Part shown: piece after piece, positions 8,142 through 16,542 of the stretch
Position numbering within the stretch: position 1 is the stretch's first letter
Layout: each line of letters starts with the position of its first letter
NCBI GenBank assembly: GCA_963592435.1
Contig: CAVAWT010000007.1
Location: 4,820-68,819, forward strand
DNA length: 64,000 nucleotides
Reading direction: 5' to 3'
From: Phoenicibacter sp963592435
GTDB taxonomy: Bacteria > Actinomycetota > Coriobacteriia > Coriobacteriales > Eggerthellaceae
Position numbers and translations under genes: made by a program
The notes under the pieces: generated by a model
Told to the model about the DNA's origin: nothing
What the model saw: the letters and a program-made list of their open reading frames with translations, nothing else
The model's database searches: none

Positions 8142-9248
8142 TTGAAGAGAATGAATTGCGATGGAGAAAAATGTGGCAGGAAGTCATTTCAATGGCAACT
8201 TTGGGAATCCTGCAACAATATGTGCCCTTTCTGTTATCTTGGAAAGGCAATAAGGTCCAGTGATTCCACATATCAATTTGAGAGTTTAGAGAACTTAAAA
8301 AGAGCATTAACCTCATTAGATTATTCAATTTTCGGTAACATTTCTCTTATAGGTGGCGAATTTTTCCAGGGTCAATTGGGGGATGCCAAGGTCAGAAATT
8401 CATTTTTTGAATTAATAGAAATGTTATGTAAGCTTTATTTGCAGAAAAAAATTGATTCAATATGGATCACCTCTACTCTTACAACAGGAGACCAAGCAGA
8501 TTTATATAAGACCATAGATATTTTTGAGCAGGCAGGAGTTGAGCCCAAAGACGATAATCCATGTAGTGGAATTTGGATTTGTACGAGTTGGGATTCAAAA
8601 GGAAGGTTTAGAACTGATAAGCAGAAGAAAAATTGGGAATTTCATATGACGAGACTTAGTGATGAACATCCAAGCATTAAGAAGAACACCTCAATCATAT
8701 TGATGCAAGACTTTTGCGAGAGCTATCTCAACAACAGTTTTAGACCAAAGGAGTTTATGGAGCAGTTTAAAACGACACTTTCTTTTAAACAACCAGGATT
8801 GTTTATATATGGAGAGAAGGGCTTTGATGAATTGGTGAGAAGCGGGACGGCATCTGAAGATACTTTTGTTGATGAATTTGTGACTCGGAGAAAACATTAT
8901 TTTGAGGATCTGACGGGCTTTCGGTTCTATCCCAAAAGGGAGACATTCAGAAAGTTTTTGGTTAAGTACGCTCGAGAGGATTTAGAAACATTTGACTTCA
9001 TTATGAACAATGCTCTAAGGGCGGATGTAGTGCATCAAAACTTGACGGGAGAAGCTGAAGATTATGTTGAGAGAAATAAAGGTTCAAACATTTTTTCAAG
9101 TTCAGCAGTCGAATGCGTCATCAATAGCAATTGCAGGATTCAAGATAGGATGAAAAAGCACGTTATTAATTATGCGGCATATTATGATTCAAATGAATGT
9201 ATGCTTTGCGACCTTTTGCAAATTAGAGACAGCTTGATAGGTGTTTAA
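8142..9248 (+). CDS. Radical SAM protein, large type
   Basis: 368 residues; the start is TTG 8142 or ATG 8151, and neither has a clear ribosome site. FQWQLWESCNNMCPFC contains C24, C28 and C31. It then has LIGGEFFQGQL, WITSTLTTGDQADLY and ICTSWDSKGRF in the same order as the other large-type enzymes. C-terminal Cys motif: NSNC, then SNECMLCD. The gene is followed 11 bases later by a short DYA protein, the pairing seen repeatedly in this locus. Radical chemistry on an unknown substrate is inferred. Confidence 0.78.
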   Translation: MKRMNCDGEKCGRKSFQWQLWESCNNMCPFCYLGKAIRSSDSTYQFESLENLKRALTSLDYSIFGNISLIGGEFFQGQLGDAKVRNSFFELIEMLCKLYLQKKIDSIWITSTLTTGDQADLYKTIDIFEQAGVEPKDDNPCSGIWICTSWDSKGRFRTDKQKKNWEFHMTRLSDEHPSIKKNTSIILMQDFCESYLNNSFRPKEFMEQFKTTLSFKQPGLFIYGEKGFDELVRSGTASEDTFVDEFVTRRKHYFEDLTGFRFYPKRETFRKFLVKYAREDLETFDFIMNNALRADVVHQNLTGEAEDYVERNKGSNIFSSSAVECVINSNCRIQDRMKKHVINYAAYYDSNECMLCDLLQIRDSLIGV

Positions 9249-9259
9249 TGTGCTAAAGG

Positions 9260-10153
9260 GTGAGAATAGACCCACTTTTAAGCTCCGAGACTAATGAGAA
9301 TTGGCAAATTTTGAACAATACCACCAAAAATACTAGTAATGCGGACTTGCTGAGTGAGACGGAGATAAAGAATGTACTTTTTGAAACTTATTCTTTTGAA
9401 GGCGAATGCGAGGTAATAAAAAATAAGGATAATTGTTGTGTTATTAAAGAAGGGGATCATTTTTATAAAATAAGAAGATGCGATGAAGGCGACTTTAGCA
9501 ATTGCTTCAATTTTGCAATATGGAGAGCATATTCTGACGTTTTAAGAGAGATGGGGATACTATGGGATTTCTCTTTACTAAAGAGAGAAGATTTTATCTA
9601 TGCCATCCAAAAAAGAGAGAAGTTGGTTGCCCTTTCTGATGGTCCGTTCGAGGCGGACGAGCTCTTTCAAAAAAGTTCACGCTTGAGAAAAAAACTAGAA
9701 AAAAAATTGGAATTGCCGTCTTTAATGTCTCAATTGAAGCAACATAGATCCTTTAGTAAGGCAGAAGCTATCATTTTGGCAAGTGAAAAGCCAGATGATT
9801 GTTCTGATTATGCGCTTTTTGGCGAAGAGCTCATCCAGCTGAGAGATTCTGGTTGGTTTTTGACGATGTTGGATCATGATGGCAATTTAGCAACTCACAT
9901 TCTCCCAGATGTGGTCGAGGTAGAACTCTCGTATGGGGGGTTCTTTTTTGGGATGGTTGAGGAATTTGTTGATGGAATTCCTCAACTTGATAAAGTTGTT
10001 GAAAGCTCTCCTCATTGGTGGCTATTTGAAAAAAATGGTATTGATTTTGCGACAGCCCATCAAGAGAAAGTTGGCGAATTTATCGAAATGATACAAAATA
10101 ATATTAGATTTCTTGCTGGTAAAGAAGATGTTGACATTATTGCTACTGACTAA
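9260..10153 (+). CDS. Short DYA-domain protein
   Basis: 297 residues, GTG start. Family unrecognised. It shares with seven other proteins or domains here: a hydrophobic strand then FYKIR, a long helix with REMGILW, QKREKL, a C-rich/D-rich turn followed by SDYALF, LRDSGWFLTMLD, VELSYGGFFF and WWLF near the end. The order strand-Lys, helix, hinge-like ERREKL-type motif, Asp-rich loop and Asp-Asp/Ser loop loosely recalls a protein-kinase or phosphotransferase fold, but HxDxxxxN is not present, so this is only a hypothesis. No signal peptide. It is encoded between a large radical SAM enzyme and a degenerate fusion. Confidence 0.65.
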   Translation: MRIDPLLSSETNENWQILNNTTKNTSNADLLSETEIKNVLFETYSFEGECEVIKNKDNCCVIKEGDHFYKIRRCDEGDFSNCFNFAIWRAYSDVLREMGILWDFSLLKREDFIYAIQKREKLVALSDGPFEADELFQKSSRLRKKLEKKLELPSLMSQLKQHRSFSKAEAIILASEKPDDCSDYALFGEELIQLRDSGWFLTMLDHDGNLATHILPDVVEVELSYGGFFFGMVEEFVDGIPQLDKVVESSPHWWLFEKNGIDFATAHQEKVGEFIEMIQNNIRFLAGKEDVDIIATD

Positions 10154-10170
10154 CAAGTTGATGCATATAA

Positions 10171-12255
10171 ATGTCTAACAGAATCGCTGAATTAAAGGCG
10201 TTGGCCACAAACTTTATTTTAGGGAATATGAAAGAGGATTTAAGACACGACTCTCAAAGTGACTCAATTACAGGACAATTCTTGGATGTCCTTCGCAATT
10301 CTAACGCACCTAATGGGTTAGTAGGCGAAGATGAGTTGCATAAATTCAAACCATTTAACCATCAGTTGGTTTTAGAGACTGAGGAAATTTTTTATAAAAT
10401 TTATGAGAGGGATGAAAGCGAGCTTGCTAGGTTTTATTCTGAGATCAGGAGCAACCTATCACAATTATATGAGGAGCTCGGGCTAGAATGGGAGGTCCTG
10501 ACAGTTTGGAGGGACGGGATCACGACTGACATTGAAAAACGACAAAAGGTCAAGGTTTTATCTAGGGACTCGATGTCATTTAAAGATGCACTGAGATCTT
10601 TCTCTGTGATTTTGGCAGAACTAGAGAATAGGTTGGAGTTTCCGGATATTTTAAGGCAATTGAAGAGACTTCCAGAGTTTTCGAACATTGAGAAATTGAA
10701 ACTAATTAGATTGACAGCAAACAAATTTGATGATTATGCAGTTTTTGATGATCAAGTTGTCTTGCTTGACGACACTGACTGGTGCATCGCACTTGTCAAT
10801 TATGATGGAGAACCTGCGAATGTGGAACCTCAACTCACCCCGAGAGTTCACACAGGATATGGCGATTTTTTGTTCGTTAATCATTTTGTAAATGTCATCA
10901 AAGATGGGGATTTGAATTATCACTTTGAGGAGTGTCCAATTGCTGGTGCTGGAAGTTGGTGGAATTTAAAAAGCGTGGATTTTGATAATAGTGGCCAAGA
11001 ATCTAAGAATTTCCTATCATTAGTCACACCAGATAAAGTTCGGGAAAGCAGGCTTATGACTGGCAGTTCTGAAAGAAGATTAATAAATGACATTGCGTTA
11101 ATGAAGCAAGGAAACATAATAGGGGCGGATGCGGACGACACTCATAGTGATAAAAATAGATCAGGGGAGAATGCTTTCATGATATACGAGTTGCCTTTTA
11201 GTGAACAAAGCATGAGAAGCGTTGCAGAATGGGACGCAGGGTTTGATATTAGCAAAGAAAGGTTACATCGGTGTTCTGGTTTAGATGATGAATTGATTGT
11301 TTCTGAAGACTTGCGAAAAGTGAGTGAGGAGCTTGATGTATTCGAAGAACTTGGCTGCGATACAATTGCCTTAAAGGGTAACTTCTTTGAAGGAGTACTG
11401 GAGCAACAAAAGGCGAGAAATGGTTTTCGTGAATTGATGAGGAAATGTTGCGACTTGCGCAGGGATGGTGTGCTGAAACAATTGTGGATAACTGCTCCCT
11501 TGAGTAAAGGACCACAGATTGATTTATATAACACACTTGATTTTCTGGAAGCTTCAGGATTTAATTCTCCAAACGAGGATGCCAGTGATGGTTTGTGGTT
11601 GTGCACACAATGGAACCCCGTGGACTTTATGTCGACGAAGGAGATGAAAAATTGGAAATTTCAAATGAAGAACATTTACAATTATTACCCTTGGATTAAG
11701 AAGCATACAGATATAGTTTTGACTCAGGGACTTTGTGAGTTCTACCTAAGTGGAAAGTATAAACCGCATGAATTTGCTGGTAACTACAAAACCTCAATTA
11801 GTTACAGCATCCCGAGAATTTTAAACCCTACTGCTAATGCAGTTCGCCAAGACAGAATCGCAAAATCTAATATGGACTCAGATAGCGAATTAATTGAAAG
11901 ACGCCTTTTAGACCTTAAGGCAGAGATGTTCAAAAACACAAACGGAAATTATTTGCCAAAAAGGAACACATTTAGAAAATTTTTATATAAATATGAGATG
12001 GAGGATAAGGATTCCAGCTCGTTAATACTCCTTGCTCGAACTGGAGACAAAAGAGCGATTGTATCGTTGGGCAAAAAGGGTGGCTCTGCTGCTCGACGGG
12101 TGGGGGTGATAAAAGATGTGAAAACTAAAGGAGAAGTCCTAAATCCTTTCTGTAGAGAACTTGATGCAGAGGATAGGCATCCACTGAATTTTTCTTTTTA
12201 TGAAGATTCAAGTGTTTGTGCTTTTTGCGATATCAAACAGGTTATTCAAGGATGA
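10171..12255 (+). CDS. DYA-domain fused to a degenerate radical SAM domain
   Basis: 694 residues. The N-terminal DYA domain is complete (IFYKIYE, IEKRQKV, DDYAVF, LLDDTDW). The C-terminal half aligns with the large radical SAM enzymes (WITAPLSKG, LWLCTQW, YYPWIKKHT), but the cluster site is gone: where relatives have CNNLCKFC this has GFDISKER, and GGEFFQGQL has become KGNFFEGVL. The C-terminal Cys motif (NPFC ... SSVCAFCD) is kept, and the frame is intact through 2 kb, so it is a maintained pseudoenzyme rather than a decaying gene. Likely a scaffold, substrate-binding or regulatory partner of an active paralogue. Confidence 0.78.
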   Translation: MSNRIAELKALATNFILGNMKEDLRHDSQSDSITGQFLDVLRNSNAPNGLVGEDELHKFKPFNHQLVLETEEIFYKIYERDESELARFYSEIRSNLSQLYEELGLEWEVLTVWRDGITTDIEKRQKVKVLSRDSMSFKDALRSFSVILAELENRLEFPDILRQLKRLPEFSNIEKLKLIRLTANKFDDYAVFDDQVVLLDDTDWCIALVNYDGEPANVEPQLTPRVHTGYGDFLFVNHFVNVIKDGDLNYHFEECPIAGAGSWWNLKSVDFDNSGQESKNFLSLVTPDKVRESRLMTGSSERRLINDIALMKQGNIIGADADDTHSDKNRSGENAFMIYELPFSEQSMRSVAEWDAGFDISKERLHRCSGLDDELIVSEDLRKVSEELDVFEELGCDTIALKGNFFEGVLEQQKARNGFRELMRKCCDLRRDGVLKQLWITAPLSKGPQIDLYNTLDFLEASGFNSPNEDASDGLWLCTQWNPVDFMSTKEMKNWKFQMKNIYNYYPWIKKHTDIVLTQGLCEFYLSGKYKPHEFAGNYKTSISYSIPRILNPTANAVRQDRIAKSNMDSDSELIERRLLDLKAEMFKNTNGNYLPKRNTFRKFLYKYEMEDKDSSSLILLARTGDKRAIVSLGKKGGSAARRVGVIKDVKTKGEVLNPFCRELDAEDRHPLNFSFYEDSSVCAFCDIKQVIQG

Positions 12256-12346
12256 ATGATGCTCTTAGAATAGGGGTTTGAGCACTTAGCGTATGATAAA
12301 ATTTAAATAGACTTCTTAATAGTATTAATGTATTTGCGAGGCTATC

Positions 12347-13495
12347 ATGTTGATTGACGGTTTTAATTATAACGAGGAAGAACTTCTGTATTATAACAAT
12401 CTTGTAAAAAGATCGTTTCAATGGGAGCTATGGCAATCATGCAACAATGTCTGTACTTTTTGTTATATTGGAAAGGACAACAGGCACACGGATAAAGAGC
12501 GTCAGCTGGAAAGTTTGAACGATTTAAAGAAAAATCTTGCAACTCTTGACTTTGACCAATATAATAATGTTTCTCTCATCGGCGGAGAGTTCTTTCAGGG
12601 GCAGATGGATGATAAAGACGTCAATAATTTATTTTTTGAGGTAATAGACATCATTAGCGATCTTTATCTTCAAAAGAAGATTGGATCAATATGGATCGCT
12701 GCAACCTTGACAATTGGTGATCAATCTGATTTATATAAAATGTTGGATGTTTTTGAAAAGAAAGGCGTTAGACCAATCCCAAAGTATGAATCTAGTGGAC
12801 TTTGGATATGTACTAGCTGGGATGCTGAAGGAAGATTTTTGAATGAAAAAAGAAAAGAAACGTGGGAATACCACATGAAGAACATTCAGAAGAAATATCC
12901 ATGGGTAAAGAAGAATACGACGATTATATTAATGCAGAAGTTTTGCGAGATGTATCTTAATGGAGACTTTGTTCCAAGGAGGTTTATGAAAGAATTTTCG
13001 ACTGGCATCTTTTATAAACAACCTGGACTCCTGACGCAACAAAAAGCGGAGAACATGACTAAAGGAGGAATTCCCGAAATCGTTGCATTTGAAAGAGATG
13101 GTAAAATTGACGACTATTTAACAAGTGTGAAAGCAGAAATTGAACAGGAGTTTGGCTTCAGATTCTATCCCTACAGAAACACGTTCAGAAAATTCTTAAT
13201 CAAATATGCAAAGGATGACAGTGATACTTTTGGAAAATTGTTCAATATAAAATACAGAGCCGATGAACTCCACCGCAATTTTAATGAGATCGGCCAAAGA
13301 AGCGATCATTTTCGTGATAAGCACTCCAACATAGAAAACAATTCCTCAACTGAGGTGGTCATCAATCCAAATTGTTTGGTTGAGCCATTTGAATTGAAGC
13401 ATGTGACGGGCTATGCAACTTACTCAGATTGCAACAATTGCATGCTTTGTGACAGAAATCAAATTTGGGCTGGTGTCCAGAACGGAACTATTTAG
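12347..13495 (+). CDS. Radical SAM protein, large type
   Basis: 382 residues from ATG 12347 with GAGG a few bases upstream. C32, C36 and C39 form CNNVCTFC within FQWELWQSCNN. GKDNRHTDKERQLESL, LIGGEFFQGQM and ICTSWDAEGRF follow. The end carries NPNC and a DCNNCMLCD cluster with one more Cys than some relatives. It follows a 91-base gap after the pseudoenzyme gene and precedes a short DYA protein. Closest in the window to the enzymes at 20675 and 24062. Confidence 0.8.
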   Translation: MLIDGFNYNEEELLYYNNLVKRSFQWELWQSCNNVCTFCYIGKDNRHTDKERQLESLNDLKKNLATLDFDQYNNVSLIGGEFFQGQMDDKDVNNLFFEVIDIISDLYLQKKIGSIWIAATLTIGDQSDLYKMLDVFEKKGVRPIPKYESSGLWICTSWDAEGRFLNEKRKETWEYHMKNIQKKYPWVKKNTTIILMQKFCEMYLNGDFVPRRFMKEFSTGIFYKQPGLLTQQKAENMTKGGIPEIVAFERDGKIDDYLTSVKAEIEQEFGFRFYPYRNTFRKFLIKYAKDDSDTFGKLFNIKYRADELHRNFNEIGQRSDHFRDKHSNIENNSSTEVVINPNCLVEPFELKHVTGYATYSDCNNCMLCDRNQIWAGVQNGTI

Positions 13496-13539
13496 GATTT
13501 CAAGAGGCGCATACTGAACTGATACTTTAAGGTGTTCTA

Positions 13540-14487
13540 TTGATCCCCATGAAAAACAACTTAAGCATCGAGCTTGAACAAGTCAATTCTCTTGCGAGTT
13601 TGCACAGGTGCAAAGCTAACGAATACAAGATTGTTAAAAATTGTAGGGGCTGTTGCGTGATTGAGACTGAAGATTTTTTTTTCAAATTCAGAAATGTCGA
13701 CATAAATGATCCAAGTTTAACATTTTATGAAATGATTCGACAGGCATTTGCACAAGAATACAGAAAGATGGGCATTGTTTGGGAGTGTTCCATCATCGAG
13801 GATCTGGGTCAATATTATTCCGTCCAAAGAAGGCAGAAATTAAGTCCGCTTACAGAGCAAAGAGTAGAATTTGATGACGCCATCAGGAGTTTTTCTGAGA
13901 TAAAGCACAGAGTTGAGAATAAACTTGAATTCCCGCTTTTGTTCTCTCAGCTCCGTAAGAACAGCACTTTTTGCAAGACTAATAAAATTGTGTTAGCAAG
14001 GAGATGTGACGATGGCGCAGATGACTATGCTGTTTATGATGATGCTGTTGTTTCACTTGGGGATTCGGGCTGGTTCCTTGCATTTCTTAATGAGGATGAG
14101 GCTTGGGAAGAGCAACTGCGATGTGCCGAAGTTATGGTTGAGTTAAGTTATGGTAATTTTTGTTTTACCAGACTCGAAATGCTTTCACAAGATTCTGTTG
14201 CGATTGAAAAAATTTTTGAGAAAACGAACATGTGGTGGTTATTTCCAAGCTCAAATTTTGATGTTCGAGGAGCCAGAATGTTTCTTGTTAATGAACTACA
14301 AAAAATGTATGCTGACAATTTGGAAATTGCGGTTAACAAACAAGCGAAGGACGTTAAGACTAATAGCGATTACACAAATATGCTAGACGAATGCAAAAAG
14401 TTGCAAAGCGGTTGTGGTTGGAATCCGGCTGGGAACTTGCCAAGTCTCGACAGTGAGAACAATTCTTCACGCTTTGAATCAAATTAA
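13540..14487 (+). CDS. Short DYA-domain protein
   Basis: 315 residues. TTG 13540 has AAGGTG 6 bases upstream; ATG 13549 is possible. Family signature: FFFKFR, YRKMGIVWE, VQRRQKL, ADDYAVYDD, LGDSGWFLAFLN, VELSYGNFCF, MWWLFPS and ADNLEI. A Ser/Asn-rich tail after residue 270 has no counterpart in the other short members. No signal peptide. It pairs with the large radical SAM gene 44 bases upstream. Function not known. Confidence 0.65.
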   Translation: MIPMKNNLSIELEQVNSLASLHRCKANEYKIVKNCRGCCVIETEDFFFKFRNVDINDPSLTFYEMIRQAFAQEYRKMGIVWECSIIEDLGQYYSVQRRQKLSPLTEQRVEFDDAIRSFSEIKHRVENKLEFPLLFSQLRKNSTFCKTNKIVLARRCDDGADDYAVYDDAVVSLGDSGWFLAFLNEDEAWEEQLRCAEVMVELSYGNFCFTRLEMLSQDSVAIEKIFEKTNMWWLFPSSNFDVRGARMFLVNELQKMYADNLEIAVNKQAKDVKTNSDYTNMLDECKKLQSGCGWNPAGNLPSLDSENNSSRFESN

Positions 14488-14496
14488 TGATTTTTG

Positions 14497-14505
14497 TGAT
14501 ATAAT
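14497..14505 (+). promoter_or_regulatory. Extended -10 promoter upstream of the second Tat-like gene
   Basis: TGATATAAT is an extended -10 box (TG, one base, TATAAT), located 65 bases before the ATG at 14570. No good -35 is visible at 17 bases. The surrounding GTGATATAATGA is identical to the box upstream of rpsF. Confidence 0.45.
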
Positions 14506-14569
14506 GAGATTGTTTATAGAAACTCATCGGACCGTAAGATGTTTAGTTAAGGCTTAAGGAGTTGTGATT

Positions 14570-15376
14570 ATGGCAAAAGAGAATAATGCGAGTAACAACG
14601 AGGATACAACGAGAAGAGATTTGCTTGCTGGGCTTTTGAGTTCTGTTGCAGAGTTGGTGGAGCCAAAGGACGCAAAGGCAGACGTTCCAGATGTAACAAA
14701 GAATGACGTAGCGAAGGTCTCTTTTGAGATCGAGAAACACAAAAAATATCCTAACCTTTTCGAAAGGACGAAGAATAAAACGAGTGCGGTTGGTGATGAC
14801 GCAACAGATGATCAATATCCTGATGCCAAGGCAATCTACGCATTTACAAAGGATTATATTGACACGGCACAAGGAAAAGACCAGTATTCTGCTGAGAAAG
14901 AGAAGGCTCTTTTTGTTAACAATTCTGGCTTGGCCTATCTGACTGATTATAACGTAGATGATGAGTTTAGGGAAGATTCCGCAAACCCCGTCCAAAATCA
15001 ATTATTATATGGTGAAATAACAGATCTTAGAGAATATATAGTATTTGACGAAAAGCCAGCAGAGTGCAAAGCTGAGGAATGTGAAAAAGAAGCTGCTGAA
15101 AAGGAACACAAGCACATTAGTTATTCTTCAGGAATCTACCATACTTATCAAGAAACTGAGGAGACGACTTCATTGGATGTTGAGTCGCTTAAGATGGGCG
15201 TAAATTATGCTTACACAGGAACAAAGGTAGCTGGCACGGATAGTGGATCCTTAAAATGGGGCGTGAATCTCATAGATGTAACACCTCTGGCTGTTTGTGC
15301 GGATGATAAAGGTGGGCTGTATGCTGGAAATAAGGAGTCAGTCTTTAGAGCTCCTTCTTGTGTTTGGCACACATAA
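14570..15376 (+). CDS. Tat-like protein with phage-fibre-like motifs, paralogue of the protein at 941
   Basis: 268 residues; AAGGAG lies 8 bases before ATG 14570. TRRDLLAGLLSS (RR at 15-16) resembles a twin-arginine signal, but its hydrophobic stretch is short and broken by Glu, so export is uncertain. DQYPDAKAIYAF and NPVQNQLLY match motifs common in phage tail fibres. YHTYQET and LKMGVNYAYTG repeat the blocks of the first paralogue. A CKAEECEKE segment adds two Cys. The C-terminus is RAPSCVWHT against GAPYGGW in the paralogue. It has its own probable promoter inside the locus. Possible substrate, adaptor or exported partner; no function assigned. Confidence 0.65.
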   Translation: MAKENNASNNEDTTRRDLLAGLLSSVAELVEPKDAKADVPDVTKNDVAKVSFEIEKHKKYPNLFERTKNKTSAVGDDATDDQYPDAKAIYAFTKDYIDTAQGKDQYSAEKEKALFVNNSGLAYLTDYNVDDEFREDSANPVQNQLLYGEITDLREYIVFDEKPAECKAEECEKEAAEKEHKHISYSSGIYHTYQETEETTSLDVESLKMGVNYAYTGTKVAGTDSGSLKWGVNLIDVTPLAVCADDKGGLYAGNKESVFRAPSCVWHT

Positions 15377-15483
15377 TGGTAAACAGATAAATACACCTAG
15401 CATTTTAATAATTATACATTCAAGCTGAAGAGGCATATATTTCGGTGTTATCCAATTAGGTCATCTAAGAGACGGACGAAGTA

Positions 15484-16365
15484 TTGAATCATGTTTTAAA
15501 ATTCTCTCAGCTAAGTTTGTGGGCGGATTGCTCAAATTCCTGTGATTTCTGTTATCAGAGATGCTATAGAGTAGATTGTGAGACTAAAAGTGAACTGAAG
15601 AGGGAAAGGATACTCAAGGCGATAGACTTTGTCAGTGAGCTTGATGCGGAATGGCTGGGATTTACGGGGGGAGATATCTTTAGTGGTCAATTGAGATCCT
15701 GTGAAGCGCAATGGCAAGAATTGGTGGAGGTTCTCAGGACAAAAGATGCAAAAATCTTTTTTACGGCACACCTCATCGGAGAACAATATCTATTGGATGA
15801 GACATTAAATGCTCTTGACAATGATGTGATGGTGTGCACTTCTTATGATACGAGAGGGAGATTCCACACAAGAGAAGCGGAGAGGTCTTGGTTTGCGAAT
15901 GTTGAGCATCTACATAGGCTTGGTGTTCAACTGAATTGCACATGCATTCCCACACAAGATTTTTTAACAACCAAGGTTGTTTTGCCAGACTGGTTGCCTG
16001 TAAATCTCCAAGAACCCATAGTCAGTGCGAGTTGGTATGCCTCAGTTGATAAAGCCAATTATCATGAACATCTTATTAAAGATAATCACCTTTTTAATTT
16101 GCCTTTGAGGCGAACCGCGATTAATTGGTTTCGTCAGCATCAGGAAACCGCATGGAGTTATCAGAATTTTTTAAGTACGCATGCAGATAATATATATGAA
16201 TTTAATTCTGAGAATAACATTTTCCTAGCAGATAAAAGCTACACAACCGATCCAAAGTTAACCAATCCGAAATGCCATCACCCCTATTCAAGTCAATGTT
16301 ATGCGGATAGTGATAAATGCATGATGTGTGACGCGAAAAGAGTCGTCGAATCTTTCGGAGACTAA
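15484..16365 (+). CDS. Radical SAM protein, small type
   Basis: 293 residues with a TTG start and a weak ribosome site. C16, C20 and C23 form CSNSCDFC. The SAM-binding motif is FTGGDIFSGQL, with Asp in place of the usual Glu. CTSYDTRGRFHTRE and CTCIPTQDF follow, and the C-terminus has PKCHHPYSSQCYADSDKCMMCD. It is closely similar to the enzyme at 19779 on the other strand (same CTCIPTQ, HYHDHL-like and CMMCDAKRV blocks), so the two are recent paralogues. Substrate unknown. Confidence 0.8.
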   Translation: MNHVLKFSQLSLWADCSNSCDFCYQRCYRVDCETKSELKRERILKAIDFVSELDAEWLGFTGGDIFSGQLRSCEAQWQELVEVLRTKDAKIFFTAHLIGEQYLLDETLNALDNDVMVCTSYDTRGRFHTREAERSWFANVEHLHRLGVQLNCTCIPTQDFLTTKVVLPDWLPVNLQEPIVSASWYASVDKANYHEHLIKDNHLFNLPLRRTAINWFRQHQETAWSYQNFLSTHADNIYEFNSENNIFLADKSYTTDPKLTNPKCHHPYSSQCYADSDKCMMCDAKRVVESFGD

Positions 16366-16421
16366 CTCTGGTTGCTGTTCGATCTTGGGTTGCTGTATTG
16401 AGATTATTTAATTAACAATTT

Positions 16422-16430
16422 TGTTATAAT
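16422..16430 (+). promoter_or_regulatory. Extended -10 promoter for the leucine-rich-repeat gene
   Basis: TGTTATAAT is an extended -10 element about 110 bases before the repeat-protein gene; a long AT-rich leader follows. No clear -35 hexamer. Confidence 0.35.
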
Positions 16431-16542
16431 TACTAAGTATATGAGGTGCGTTTGTGTGCAATTAGGTTTTAACAGAAGTATGATCTTTATTTTCTGTTCA
16501 ACATGGTAGTTTGTTTTGGCAACTCTAGATAAAGGAGATGTT

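Noticed and set aside
10171..12255. Frameshifted or decaying pseudogene
   Set aside because: The frame is intact, motifs outside the catalytic site are kept and expression context is normal.
941..15376. Prophage remnant
   Set aside because: Only fibre-like motifs are present; no integrase, capsid, terminase or att-like repeats were seen.
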